Assembly (NCBI GenBank): GCA_946482615.1
Contig: CAMLSF010000001.1
Location: 4,420-68,419, forward strand
Direction: 5' to 3'
Length of the DNA stretch: 64,000 nt
DNA from: an uncultured Chromatiaceae bacterium
GTDB lineage: Bacteria > Pseudomonadota > Gammaproteobacteria > Enterobacterales > Alteromonadaceae
Shown here one piece after another: positions 9,580 to 18,154 of the stretch. The number at the start of each line of letters is the position of its first letter. Position 1 is the first letter of the stretch. The position numbers were made by a program, and so were the translations under genes. Below the pieces are notes generated by a model. The model did no database searches, was not told the origin of the DNA, and saw nothing but the letters and a program-made list of their open reading frames with translations.

Positions 9580-10461
9580 ATGCCACAGAGCCGTAACGCG
9601 TCATTTTGGTGGGCCATTGCCAGTGTTCTGGTTGCTATGGTGGTGATCCAATCCGGCGCATCTTTAGCCAAAACCTTGTTTCCTGTGATTGGGCCTGAGG
9701 GTACCACTGCTTTGCGGGTGGGTTTTGCGGCTTTGATCTTGTCTTTAGTTTTTCAGCCCTGGAAAAAATGGCCCGCCAAACAAGACCAAAAAGCCTTGTG
9801 GTTTTATGGCATCAGCTTAGGTGGCATGAACCTGATGTTTTATCTGGCGATTGAACGTATTCCTCTGGGAATAGCAGTAGCATTGGAATTCACCGGGCCT
9901 TTGGCTGTGGCGCTGCTGTCGTCCAAACGTAAACTGGATTTACTTTGGGTGGCTTTAGCTATGGCAGGCATAGCTCTGCTGTTGCCCTGGCAAACCGAAG
10001 CCACAAGGTTAGACCCGCTGGGCGTGGCTTTAGCTTTAGGCGCAGGCGCCTGTTGGGCTGGTTACATCATTTTTGGTCAGAAAACCGGTGGCGCTTTGCA
10101 TGGCGGCACAGCGGTCGCCTTAGGTATGGCAGTGGCCGCCTTGTTTTTGTTTCCTATAGGTTTAGCTTCGGCTGGCAGCACGCTATTTAGCTGGAGCGTC
10201 TTGCCTTTTGCTTTTGCTGTAGCCTTGCTCTCCAGCGCTATTCCGTACAGCCTGGAGATGGTCGCACTCAAACGTTTGCCTGCTCAGAGTTTCAGTATTT
10301 TAATGAGCTTAGAACCTGCTATTGCAGCTCTGGCCGGACTGATTATTCTGGCTGAGCAACTTAGCCTGTTGCAGTGGCTGGCTATTTTTTCTGTGATAGC
10401 TGCGTCCTTAGGCAGCAGTCTGACGGCAGGGAAAAAACCTGTGAGCGAGGTGGCGTCATAA
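9580..10461 (+). CDS. rhtA: RhtA-type threonine/homoserine exporter (EamA family)
   Basis: Ten-helix inner-membrane exporter of the drug/metabolite transporter superfamily. Strong likeness to E. coli RhtA: IQSGASLAKTLFP, FYGISLGGMNLMFYLAI, PLGIAVALEFTGPLAVAL, ALGAGACWAGYI and SSAIPYSLEMVALKRLPA all have direct counterparts there. RhtA exports threonine and homoserine. The ATG at 9580 with AGAGAA upstream starts at MPQSRN; a GTG 42 bases earlier is possible but gives an unusual extension. Divergent from the M28 gene, single-gene unit. Confidence 0.9.
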   Translation: MPQSRNASFWWAIASVLVAMVVIQSGASLAKTLFPVIGPEGTTALRVGFAALILSLVFQPWKKWPAKQDQKALWFYGISLGGMNLMFYLAIERIPLGIAVALEFTGPLAVALLSSKRKLDLLWVALAMAGIALLLPWQTEATRLDPLGVALALGAGACWAGYIIFGQKTGGALHGGTAVALGMAVAALFLFPIGLASAGSTLFSWSVLPFAFAVALLSSAIPYSLEMVALKRLPAQSFSILMSLEPAIAALAGLIILAEQLSLLQWLAIFSVIAASLGSSLTAGKKPVSEVAS

Positions 10462-10560
10462 AAACCCGGCTTATAAAAAATAGCCTGATAAAATAGCATT
10501 GTGATTCCAACAGATCCTGTTCTATGCTGAATTTCAGACGTAACGCAGGATTAGTTGTCA

Positions 10561-11430
10561 ATGCAAAAATCGCTGATTATTCCGCTGTTTGGATTAGCCC
10601 TGGCTTTCCCTTGTGCTGCTGTGCAGAAATTTATCTGGCTGACCGACAGCAGTATCCATCAGAACCCAAACCACTATCGTCAGGCTCTGGATGTCAATGG
10701 CTTAACGTTAAAGCTATTGATGCAGGATGTGACTGCTTTTCAGGCTGAGCCAGTGCAGGCCACCACAGATCGGGCTATGGCGATGCTGAAAACAGAAGCA
10801 TCCTCCTGTGCAGGCAACAGAGTCAAAAACGCAGAACGTTTAAGCTTCAGTTACGCTACAGCTATTCCTCACACTGTATTTCCGGGCTTGCGGCTTTACA
10901 GCAAAACATCGTCCAAAACGACCCAGTATCTGCAACAACAACTGAATGACCAGCAGAAAATCAGTTTGCAACAGTTGCTGGATAGCGATAATGAACTGCA
11001 TTTTGCAGTGGGTGGTGGCCGCTCTTATGGCGACAAACTGGATACATTACTGCAACAACCCCAGTGGCAGGAAAAGTTTTGGCAACGCCGCTCTATCGAC
11101 ATGTCCGCCGGACTGATTGATATGCTGCTGCAAGACAGAGTCGATTTGCTGATTGAATACCCCAATGTGATGCAACACTATCTGGCTCAATACAGCGACA
11201 GCACAGAGCTGACAAGTTTTAGCATAGAAGAAGCTGAACCTTATATGCTGGGCTATATCCTTTGCGCTAAAACACCGGAAGGCAAAGAGTTAACCCAGTT
11301 TTTCCAGCAGCGCCTGAAGCAAGTCTCGCAGCAGAAAAGCTATCTGGATGCGCATTTAGGCTGGGTCGATGTGGCAGACCGAACTCAACTGACAGAACTC
11401 TATAATCAGGTATTTGGCACCTCATTCTGA
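10561..11430 (+). CDS. Periplasmic solute-binding-like protein (TIGR02285-like)
   Basis: About 289 residues with a signal peptide ending near FPCAA, then an alpha/beta protein that looks like the periplasmic binding proteins annotated as TIGR02285: conserved pieces are the early Cys pair region with PHTVFPGLRLY, the GGGRSYGDKLD segment and LLIEYPNVMQHY. Function unknown; such proteins may sense a ligand rather than serve a transporter, and no permease gene is nearby. ATG at 10561 chosen over a TTG 6 bases upstream, with AGGA ten bases away. The next gene starts 15 bases after the stop, so the two probably form an operon. Confidence 0.6.
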   Translation: MQKSLIIPLFGLALAFPCAAVQKFIWLTDSSIHQNPNHYRQALDVNGLTLKLLMQDVTAFQAEPVQATTDRAMAMLKTEASSCAGNRVKNAERLSFSYATAIPHTVFPGLRLYSKTSSKTTQYLQQQLNDQQKISLQQLLDSDNELHFAVGGGRSYGDKLDTLLQQPQWQEKFWQRRSIDMSAGLIDMLLQDRVDLLIEYPNVMQHYLAQYSDSTELTSFSIEEAEPYMLGYILCAKTPEGKELTQFFQQRLKQVSQQKSYLDAHLGWVDVADRTQLTELYNQVFGTSF

Positions 11431-11445
11431 TCTTTGTGGAGTGGT

Positions 11446-12258
11446 ATGCGTTTATTAGCGGTGTTGTTACTGATCTCCGGCTTTGCATCGGCCAATGGCA
11501 CTATGCAGCTTGATGGTATTGAAGACTTCTCCAAAGCAGAACAGCAAAAGCTCAGGCTCTGGCTGGAACAAAGCTTTCACGCCGCCAATCAGTTGCTGGG
11601 CCCTTATCCATTTTTCACTCAGGTCTCTTTGTCGCGCCGCACAGCCAGCGAACCCGTGCCCTGGGCTTACACCCAACGTATGGACCAACAGCAGGTGTTT
11701 TTTCAGGTGGACAGCAGTTTTGATTTGACTGCATTTCAGCAAGACTGGACAGCAGCTCATGAATTCAGTCATCTGGCCTTACCATTGCTGGACAGAGAAG
11801 ACTTATGGTTTGCCGAAGGTTTTGCCAGTTATATGCAATACCAGGTGTTGCAGCAACAGCAGCAATTGACGGGCAGTCCGGCGTCCTGGTACCGGCAAAA
11901 ATTACAGCAGGTCGCACCTTTATTGCAGGCTTCAGAGCTGGCGTTGGTAGTGCAATTAAAACTCTGGCTACAACAAAGACGTTATAAAGCAGCCTATTGG
12001 GGCAGCACATTGTTTTTTATTGAAGCCAACCAGAAGCTGGAACAACAAAACACCAGCCTGCCCAAATTGATACAACGTTATCAGCGACAGAATCGCCTGA
12101 AAGATAAAAACCTGCAGCAATTAATCAGCTCATTGGATGCGCTGCTGCATAGCCCGGTATTCGGCCCTTTACTGCAGAAATACCAGCAACAAGCAGCTCA
12201 AGAGGTATGGCGTCAGCATCCGGCTTATTTTGAACAGATCAAAAGCACTGCGGGCTGA
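11446..12258 (+). CDS. Exported gluzincin-type metallopeptidase-like protein
   Basis: A 270-residue exported protein (signal peptide MRLLAVLLLISGFASA). The zinc motif HEFSH lies near residue 105 in TAAHEFSHLALPLL, and the third ligand is the Glu of LWFAEGFASYMQY 18 residues later, the HExxH-18-E layout of gluzincins (M1/M61-like). The rest is Q-rich helices resembling the helical tail of that group. ATG at 11446 is preceded by GGAG. It follows the binding-protein-like gene closely. Function not known; peptidase activity is inferred from the motif only. Confidence 0.7.
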   Translation: MRLLAVLLLISGFASANGTMQLDGIEDFSKAEQQKLRLWLEQSFHAANQLLGPYPFFTQVSLSRRTASEPVPWAYTQRMDQQQVFFQVDSSFDLTAFQQDWTAAHEFSHLALPLLDREDLWFAEGFASYMQYQVLQQQQQLTGSPASWYRQKLQQVAPLLQASELALVVQLKLWLQQRRYKAAYWGSTLFFIEANQKLEQQNTSLPKLIQRYQRQNRLKDKNLQQLISSLDALLHSPVFGPLLQKYQQQAAQEVWRQHPAYFEQIKSTAG

Positions 12259-12407
12259 AAACTTCCCTGATTGATACAGCTCAGCTTTTTTTCATTTTTT
12301 CGCTCTTATTTGTGGTTTTTCCCTTTTCAGGCATTGTGAAAGCTCGTGATCCTCAGTTAATTTAGAGACTTGAGTTTTACATTACTATTTATGCAGGTTT
12401 TATCGAT

Positions 12408-13238
12408 ATGCAGCCAGTTGAGGAACATAGACCAGAATTAACTTTGGCAGCAGATTTAACACCTCAACAGAAATTACAAACTCGCCAGCAGTGTTTTTAT
12501 GGCTGTATATTCTGCGGCTCTCCTGTTTTTCGCTACTACCAGCAACCCAATTGCCTGTCTGCAGTGCTGATCTGTCCCTTGCATGCGAAACAATTGCGCA
12601 GCGCTTTCCTGAGCCGCAATACCTTAGTGGAACGTATCAGCCAGCCTTTTAACCAACAACGTATCAATAAACCAGGTTTTAGTTTTGATCCGAACCGCAG
12701 AGTACAAGTCTCTGTCGGAATGAATACTGTTTATGCCGACTTTATTCCTGGTGATCATGAGCAGTATTGTATCTGGGTCAATGGCCAGGAGTTTTTTACC
12801 CTGCACTCAGAATCTGGCTGGCTATGTTTTTCTTTTATGATGTCGGATGCCTCAGGACAGACACTGCTCAAAGTAGAAAAAGGCGAGCTGCAACAAAGCC
12901 CTGAACACTGGGAATACAGCTATGAAGTCAATACCCTGAAGATCAGAGATCAGCAACGCCGCTTACAGTTTACCGCCCAACTTTGCAATGACAGAGTCTT
13001 GCTGACCAAAGGGCATTTTGTTGATCAGTCTGGTGATGGTTTTGTAGTCGAAGGCAATAGAGTCATCGCCATGCTGGATGGCCAAAAAGGTGGACAGTAT
13101 ATGCATCGCATCGAGCCTGGACGCTACAAAGGCGGCTGGGCTTTATTTAATAAAATCCGCCACCCGGATTTGGTTATGCCCGGAAATTTCGCTTTTGTTT
13201 GTGCGGCAAAACGTAAGTATTCTGGTACTGAGCGCTGA
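12408..13238 (+). CDS. Unknown protein with degenerate HNH-like zinc-knuckle N-terminus
   Basis: A 276-residue soluble protein. Residues 25-60 hold Cys29, Cys33, Cys36, Cys49, Cys56 and His59 in CFYGCIFCG and LICPLHAKQL, resembling the zinc site of HNH endonucleases; but the central His of a working HNH motif is not evident, since the region reads FRYYQQPNC. Residues 75-276 are beta-rich with no family I recognise. A single gene between unrelated neighbours, with 149 bp upstream that hold no other feature I can identify. It could be a zinc-stabilised binding protein rather than a nuclease. Confidence 0.55.
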   Translation: MQPVEEHRPELTLAADLTPQQKLQTRQQCFYGCIFCGSPVFRYYQQPNCLSAVLICPLHAKQLRSAFLSRNTLVERISQPFNQQRINKPGFSFDPNRRVQVSVGMNTVYADFIPGDHEQYCIWVNGQEFFTLHSESGWLCFSFMMSDASGQTLLKVEKGELQQSPEHWEYSYEVNTLKIRDQQRRLQFTAQLCNDRVLLTKGHFVDQSGDGFVVEGNRVIAMLDGQKGGQYMHRIEPGRYKGGWALFNKIRHPDLVMPGNFAFVCAAKRKYSGTER

Positions 13239-13409
13239 GGTTGTTTATTGTCCATGTAATCTGGCGTAAATATACCGACACGAATAAGTTCTGAACCTGT
13301 TCGGTCTGAACAAGCCAAAACAACAAACTTAGCATACACTGGCGGAAGATCCTCAGGGAAATAAGGCGTTTAGTGCCAGTCTTATAGCGCAGTCAAATGG
13401 AGAGATAGA

Positions 13410-15077
13410 ATGCAGCATAATGTTAAATTAACCCTATCCCTTATAGTGGCTCTGACTACCCTGGTTGCATGTGGCGGCGGTGGCGGTTCTGACAGTAGTA
13501 CAGGCGGCACTGGTGGTACAGGCGGCTCAGGTGGAAGCACTCCGCCAGCCCCGGTCTGGACTGCGGGTCAATTCAATGATGAATCCCAGTTTAAAAATTT
13601 TTGTGTAAGCCCACGCTCAGGCACAGATCCATTTAACGGTGGCGTCTACCCGGATAAAGCAGGCACGGCCATGCACGAGAAAATGTGGTTACGCTCCTGG
13701 AATAACAGAACCTATCTTTGGTATAGAGAGGTGGCAGATCTGGATCCGACCAGTTACAGCATTTCAGCTTATTTTAACCTGTTAAAAACCACAGCTGTCA
13801 CTGATTCAGGCGTCGCTAAAGATCAATTTCATTTCACTGAAAATACTGCTGAATACCAACAACAGTCTCAATCCGGTGTCAGTTCGGGTTATGGCATTGA
13901 ATGGTCAGTGTTATCAACCCGTGCACCACGCTCTTTTACTGTGGCCTATACCGAACCTAACTCTCCTGCAGCCCTGGCTGGTATTAAAAGGGGCGACTTT
14001 TTACTTGAGGTGGATGGTGTAGATTTTGTGAACGACGGCACCAGTGCCGGCGTTAATGCGTTAAATGCAGGCTTGTTCCCTGAGAATGCAGGTGAAACAC
14101 ATAGTTTTAAGTTCAGGACAGTGGAAAATACCGAAGTCAGTTATCAGCTTAATTCAGCTGACGTAGCTTCAAGCCCGGTGCAGAATGCTAAAGTGATAAA
14201 CACAAACGCGGGTCCTGTAGGTTATTTCCAATTTAACAGTTATATAGTGCCAGCTCAGCAGCAATTGATTGATGCTGTTGAATTATTCCGGGATGCAGCC
14301 ATTTCAGAGTTGGTGGTGGATTTACGCTACAATGGCGGAGGTTTGTTGGCCTTGGCTTCACAACTGGGTTATATGGTGACGGGACCAGATATTATTCAGG
14401 ACCGGTATTTCGAGCGCCTGCAGTTTAATGATAAATACCCTACTACCAATCCTATTACAGGTGATAGCTTAAGCCCAACGCCTTTTTATAGCCGTGAAAT
14501 AGACTATGAAAATGGGACTTTAACCAATACAACTTTGCCCAGCTTAAACTTAAGCCGGATCTATGTATTAACCACAGACAACACCTGTTCAGCCAGCGAA
14601 GCCTTTATGAACGGGCTGCGGGGAATAGATGTGGAAGTGATTCAGATAGGGGGCAAAACCTGTGGTAAACCTTATGGTTTTTATCCACAGGATAACTGCG
14701 GCACCACTTATTTTACTATCCAGTTCAGCGGTATTAACTTCAAAGGATTTGGCGACTACGCTGATGGTTTTAATCCAACCAATACACCTGTCTTTGCTGC
14801 AGATGTAAAAGGCTGCCCTGCCAGTGATGATTTTTTCAGTGCTTTAGGGGATCCGGAAGAAAACATGCTGCAGACAGCCTTGTACCATATGGAGATCAAC
14901 AGCTGCCTGGATTTACCTGTACCTCCTTCGGGAGAGTCGGCACGCTCTTTGTCAGGAACTCTTTCTGAGACCCAATCTGGCTTAACCATGCCAGCGGCTG
15001 CAGTGCGGGATCCATCGGAGACACCGCTCAATAACATTATTCGTTTACCTATTCATGAGGCTGCGCCCAACAAATGA
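13410..15077 (+). CDS. S41 family C-terminal-processing-type protease, lipoprotein
   Basis: Serine protease of the tail-specific (S41) family, 555 residues. The signal ends in a lipobox (TLVAC, Cys near 21), followed by a Gly/Ser/Thr linker, so it is lipid-anchored. A PDZ-like domain follows (SPAALAGIKRGDFLLEVDG, about 185-205), then the protease fold with VVDLRYNGGG near 305, the likely nucleophile Ser in NTCSASEAFMNG near 394 and a Lys in GGKTCGKPYG near 416-420. GGG linkers like this are common in related exported proteases. It overlaps the next small lipoprotein gene by ATGA, so the two are co-translated. Confidence 0.88.
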   Translation: MQHNVKLTLSLIVALTTLVACGGGGGSDSSTGGTGGTGGSGGSTPPAPVWTAGQFNDESQFKNFCVSPRSGTDPFNGGVYPDKAGTAMHEKMWLRSWNNRTYLWYREVADLDPTSYSISAYFNLLKTTAVTDSGVAKDQFHFTENTAEYQQQSQSGVSSGYGIEWSVLSTRAPRSFTVAYTEPNSPAALAGIKRGDFLLEVDGVDFVNDGTSAGVNALNAGLFPENAGETHSFKFRTVENTEVSYQLNSADVASSPVQNAKVINTNAGPVGYFQFNSYIVPAQQQLIDAVELFRDAAISELVVDLRYNGGGLLALASQLGYMVTGPDIIQDRYFERLQFNDKYPTTNPITGDSLSPTPFYSREIDYENGTLTNTTLPSLNLSRIYVLTTDNTCSASEAFMNGLRGIDVEVIQIGGKTCGKPYGFYPQDNCGTTYFTIQFSGINFKGFGDYADGFNPTNTPVFAADVKGCPASDDFFSALGDPEENMLQTALYHMEINSCLDLPVPPSGESARSLSGTLSETQSGLTMPAAAVRDPSETPLNNIIRLPIHEAAPNK

Positions 15078-15472
15078 TCAAGTCAGTCAAAGTCATTTCT
15101 TTTATTTTCGGCTGTACAGCATTAAGCGCTTGTCAGCAGGTTCAGGCGGTCGCAGAACCTGCTGTGTTGACAGAAACATCACCAGAGGTGAAGCTGGAAT
15201 TACAGCAACACATCCAAAAAGCCATAGGCGGCCCTTTGGTGAAACTGGCAGACAATGCTTATTTGTTTGAAAGCCAGATCTGGGTCGAGTCTGTAGTGTT
15301 AAAAGATGAAAAAGGCCGTCCTTTGGATGGCCGTCATATGGATTTAGCCAACTTGTTTATTCTGCAAATTGAGCAGGGACAGTGCCAGTTAAAACACAAT
15401 AAATCAGGCCAGGTTTTTGCGCTGACCCAAGCAAAATGTATGGCCGAAAAACAACGTTTTCCTGAAAAATAA
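15074..15472 (+). CDS. Small predicted lipoprotein coupled to the S41 protease
   Basis: A 132-residue protein whose signal ends in a lipobox, LSAC (Cys near 20), predicting a lipoprotein. The mature part has a short helix (EVKLELQQHIQKAIGG) and then beta segments with two later cysteines (QGQCQLKH and QAKCMAE) that could form a disulfide. No known family recognised. Its ATG overlaps the stop of the S41 gene, so it may be an inhibitor, adaptor or substrate of that protease; this rests on position only. Confidence 0.6.
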   Translation: MIKSVKVISFIFGCTALSACQQVQAVAEPAVLTETSPEVKLELQQHIQKAIGGPLVKLADNAYLFESQIWVESVVLKDEKGRPLDGRHMDLANLFILQIEQGQCQLKHNKSGQVFALTQAKCMAEKQRFPEK

Positions 15473-15478
15473 CTCTAA

Positions 15479-15504
15479 GACTCCGGTCAGACTAAACCGG
15501 AGTC
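15479..15504. terminator. Bidirectional hairpin between convergent genes
   Basis: GACTCCGGT and ACCGGAGTC make a perfect 9-bp stem around an 8-base loop, starting 7 bases past the lipoprotein stop and covering the last codons of the convergent XRE gene. On the minus strand it is followed by TTAGAGTTATTTTT. Confidence 0.65.
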
Positions 15505-15732
15505 AGCTGAGTCCTGCATCACCAGAGACAAAGCCGGTACTGCATAAAAAGCGGATAATTCCCTTACAGTGCGGTAACTTACTTTTTTACCTGTTTCCGC
15601 TCTTTTAATGGTCGCCAGTGACACGCGCAGCGAGCGTTGCTGGCAGGCATTAAACAAATCCTCCTGACTCAGAAAACGTTGGTGTCGCAGTGATTTCAGC
15701 AACTCAACTTTTAATACCAGAGCTTCTTGCAT
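15487..15732 (-). CDS. XRE-like helix-turn-helix regulator
   Basis: A protein of 81 residues made almost only of a Cro/CI-type DNA-binding fold: FLSQEDLFNACQQ, then SLATIKRAETGKK as recognition helix, then VRELSAFYAVPALSLV. I use the ATG at 15732, which has GGAG ten bases upstream; a TTG at 15810 would add 26 residues but has no ribosome site. The upstream region holds repeated CAGTTT motifs that may be its own operator. No partner gene in the same unit. Confidence 0.7.
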   Translation of the reverse strand: MQEALVLKVELLKSLRHQRFLSQEDLFNACQQRSLRVSLATIKRAETGKKVSYRTVRELSAFYAVPALSLVMQDSADSGLV

Positions 15733-15842
15733 AAGGCGTTCACTCCATGGTTTGGGAAAGAGATTAGCAGTAGAAAAACCAGTTTTAAGTTTAGATAGTT
15801 TTGTTTTCAAAAAAGAGACAGAATTATGAACCTGACACCATT

Positions 15843-15900
15843 TTTAGTCCAGTTTAAAATTTACATATGATTAACCAGAGACCAAACTGATACTAAACTG
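15843..15900. promoter_or_regulatory. Putative operator repeats upstream of the XRE gene
   Basis: TTTAGTCCAGTTT at 15843-15855 and AAACTGATACTAAACTG at 15884-15900 are near-inverse copies; read on the minus strand the second is CAGTTT repeated at 11-bp spacing. A further copy, CAGTTTGGTATCAG, lies at 16688-16701 between the AidA-like gene and manB. The placement suits a small HTH regulator. Confidence 0.35.
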
Positions 15901-15973
15901 ACACCGGCATTTCCATGCTGAAACTGAATGGATATACCAACTCATTACAAAAAAGTATGCTGTTGGAGTAAAC

Positions 15974-15998
15974 AAAAAAGGCCTGAAGTTCAGGCCTT
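15974..15998 (-). terminator. Rho-independent terminator of the AidA/PixA-like gene
   Basis: A perfect 9-bp stem AAGGCCTGA / TCAGGCCTT with a 3-base loop, followed on the minus strand by TTTTTTG. It lies 17 bases past the stop of the gene. Confidence 0.85.
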
Positions 15999-16014
15999 GC
16001 GCAGAAAGGAAAAT

Positions 16015-16548
16015 TTAGTTCGAAATACTGATAAATGGGTCCCAGGTAAAGTAGCCAATAATGGCGCCCGTGCTGTTATTCACCAGTTTAAAGCTCAGGG
16101 TGTACTGAATTTTCTGACCTGGTTCAATCACAGTACCTTGAGTCGCATAAGCATTGTTGTGGAACAACTGCAAAGTACCATTGACCGGATCTGAACCACT
16201 TGGCAGATACACACTGGTATGCATATTAAAGTAACTCAAAGCCGTAATGCTGGCGGATGGGTTAAAGCTGCCATTGTATAAAAACGCTGTGTAATCTGTG
16301 TCTCCGTCAAAAGTGCTGACAGTCCAGCGTACTGTATCGCCTGAGTTCGCTTTGATATCCAGCTCTGATCCGCCCTGATCACTGGCAACATAGCTGTTTT
16401 GAGCAATCATAGAGACAAATACATCAGAGCCACCCCAGGCACCTAAGTTGGTTGGGCTGCTGACAGAGCCAGGTTGCATAGAACCATCACTTAAACGTGA
16501 TGCCAGTTCAGTGGCGTTCACTGCGACAAGAATATTGATAAGAGCCAT
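16015..16548 (-). CDS. AidA/PixA family inclusion-body protein
   Basis: A 177-residue protein of the PixA/AidA inclusion-body family. Family features seen: the opening MALINILVAVNATELA, then WGGSDVFVSMIAQNSYVASDQGGSEL, a DTVRWTVSTFDGD segment, and the ending LVNNSTGAIIGYFTWDPFISI. Relatives include PixA of Xenorhabdus, which forms cytoplasmic crystalline inclusions in stationary phase, and AidA of Burkholderia and Ralstonia, controlled by quorum sensing. Start at 16548 has AAGGA six bases upstream; upstream in-frame codons lack a site. Single gene with its own terminator. Confidence 0.88.
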   Translation of the reverse strand: MALINILVAVNATELASRLSDGSMQPGSVSSPTNLGAWGGSDVFVSMIAQNSYVASDQGGSELDIKANSGDTVRWTVSTFDGDTDYTAFLYNGSFNPSASITALSYFNMHTSVYLPSGSDPVNGTLQLFHNNAYATQGTVIEPGQKIQYTLSFKLVNNSTGAIIGYFTWDPFISISN

Positions 16549-16769
16549 GATCATTCCTTTTTCATAGTGAAATAAATAACAAAGTAAGTTGCTGTTGGTC
16601 CCATTCACTGTCAGCCTTAGCAGCCAATAGTTTTTGGGTACAGAGAGCTTACTCACTCCACAAAAAAGGTCAGTCTCAGAGCCGCATCAGTTTGGTATCA
16701 GCCCCGGATGTCGGTGTGGATAAAAAGGCGGTATACTCCGGCCTTATTTACATCAGAAGAACATAACTT

Positions 16770-18134
16770 ATGTGGCCAGTCTCCTGTTTTAAAACCTACG
16801 ATATTCGCGGCACTGTACCGGAGCAGCTGAATGAAGAATTAGCCTGGCGGATAGGCAGAGCTCTGTGTCAGGTGTTAGCGGCAAAAACTGTGGTCATTGG
16901 CCATGATATCCGGCTGTCCAGTCCGGCATTAAGCGCAGCTTTAGCCAAGGGCTTAACTGCAGGTGGAGCCAAAGTCATAGATATTGGCCTTTGTGGTACT
17001 GAGCAAGTGTATTTTTCGGTGTTTCACCTTAATGCAGATGCCGGTATCTGCATCACGGCCAGCCATAATCCGGCCAATTACAATGGTATGAAACTGGTTG
17101 GAAAAAACGCCGTGCCGCTGAATGCGCAGACTGAACTGCAACAGATCAAACAACTGGTCGCCACGGCTGACTTTAGCCATAACGTGTCGCAACAGGGTGA
17201 CTATCAGCAGCAACACACTTTGCCTGCTTATATCGAACACTTGCTGACTTATATTCAGCTCAGCACACTCAAGCCGCTTAAAGTAGTGATGAATGCCGGC
17301 CATGGTGGCGCAGGCCTGGTGGTCAATGCCATAGCACCAAAACTTCCTCTGCAGATCATAGCGTTAGAGTTTGAACCTGATGGTACTTTCCCAACCGGAG
17401 TACCTAACCCTTTGTTAGTCGAAAACCGCGCTGTGACCAGTCAGGCTGTACTTGAGCATAAAGCGGATTTTGGTGTGGCCTGGGATGGCGACTTTGACCG
17501 CTGTTTTTTCTTTGACGAGCAGGGTCAGTTTATTGATGGTTATTATGTGGTGAGTTTGTTGGCGCAGTCGTTACTCAGCGCCAGCCCGGAGCAAAAAATT
17601 GTACATGACCCACGTTTGTATTGGGCGACACAACAAAGTGTGGCCGAAAGTGGTGGCATAGCGGTACTGAGCCAGACCGGCCATGTGTTTATGAAAGAAA
17701 AAATGCGTGCTGAAAATGCGCTTTATGGCGGAGAAATCAGTGCTCACCACTATTTCCGCGACTTTGCCTACTGTGACAATGGCACTATTCCCTGGTTACT
17801 GGTGGCACAGTTGCTGTCGCAGCAGAGCGTACCGCTTTCAGCTCTGGTGAAACAACTGCAACAGCAATTTCCATGCAGTGATGAGATCAACTTCAAGGTG
17901 AAAGACGCCGATGCGGTGATGCAGTCGATTCGACAGCATTATCAGGCCGAAGTACAGAGTATCAGCCTACTCGATGGTCTGGATTTGGTGTTTAACGACT
18001 GGCGGCTGAGTTTACGCAGCTCCAATACCGAACCTTTGCTTAGGCTGAATATTGAAACCAAAGCGAACCGGGTTTTGCTGCAGCAAAAAATCACTGAAGT
18101 ATCGACACTGATCACAAGATCCGACCAACAATAG
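16770..18134 (+). CDS. manB: Phosphomannomutase/phosphoglucomutase
   Basis: Alpha-D-phosphohexomutase of 454 residues, interconverting mannose-6-phosphate and mannose-1-phosphate (perhaps also the glucose forms) for GDP-mannose and surface polysaccharide. The phosphoserine motif TASHNP is near residue 97; the metal-binding loop DGDFDRC near 240; the substrate loop GGEISAHHYF near 325; the phosphate-binding SSNTEPLLRL near 422. All four domains of the family are present. No polysaccharide genes adjoin it, so this may be the housekeeping copy. A strong terminator overlaps its stop. Confidence 0.92.
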   Translation: MWPVSCFKTYDIRGTVPEQLNEELAWRIGRALCQVLAAKTVVIGHDIRLSSPALSAALAKGLTAGGAKVIDIGLCGTEQVYFSVFHLNADAGICITASHNPANYNGMKLVGKNAVPLNAQTELQQIKQLVATADFSHNVSQQGDYQQQHTLPAYIEHLLTYIQLSTLKPLKVVMNAGHGGAGLVVNAIAPKLPLQIIALEFEPDGTFPTGVPNPLLVENRAVTSQAVLEHKADFGVAWDGDFDRCFFFDEQGQFIDGYYVVSLLAQSLLSASPEQKIVHDPRLYWATQQSVAESGGIAVLSQTGHVFMKEKMRAENALYGGEISAHHYFRDFAYCDNGTIPWLLVAQLLSQQSVPLSALVKQLQQQFPCSDEINFKVKDADAVMQSIRQHYQAEVQSISLLDGLDLVFNDWRLSLRSSNTEPLLRLNIETKANRVLLQQKITEVSTLITRSDQQ

Positions 18135-18154
18135 GGGGAAACTCCCCCTTTTTT
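18133..18154 (+). terminator. Rho-independent terminator of manB
   Basis: AGGGGGA and TCCCCCT form a 7-bp stem with a 3-base loop, directly followed by TTTTTT. It begins inside the manB stop codon. Confidence 0.9.

Noticed and set aside
15801..15810. TTG start for the XRE regulator
   Set aside because: No ribosome site; the ATG at 15732 has GGAG and starts just before the HTH domain.
16653..16769. Riboswitch or small RNA between the AidA-like gene and manB
   Set aside because: No conserved structural blocks or terminator; only the CAGTTT motif is notable.
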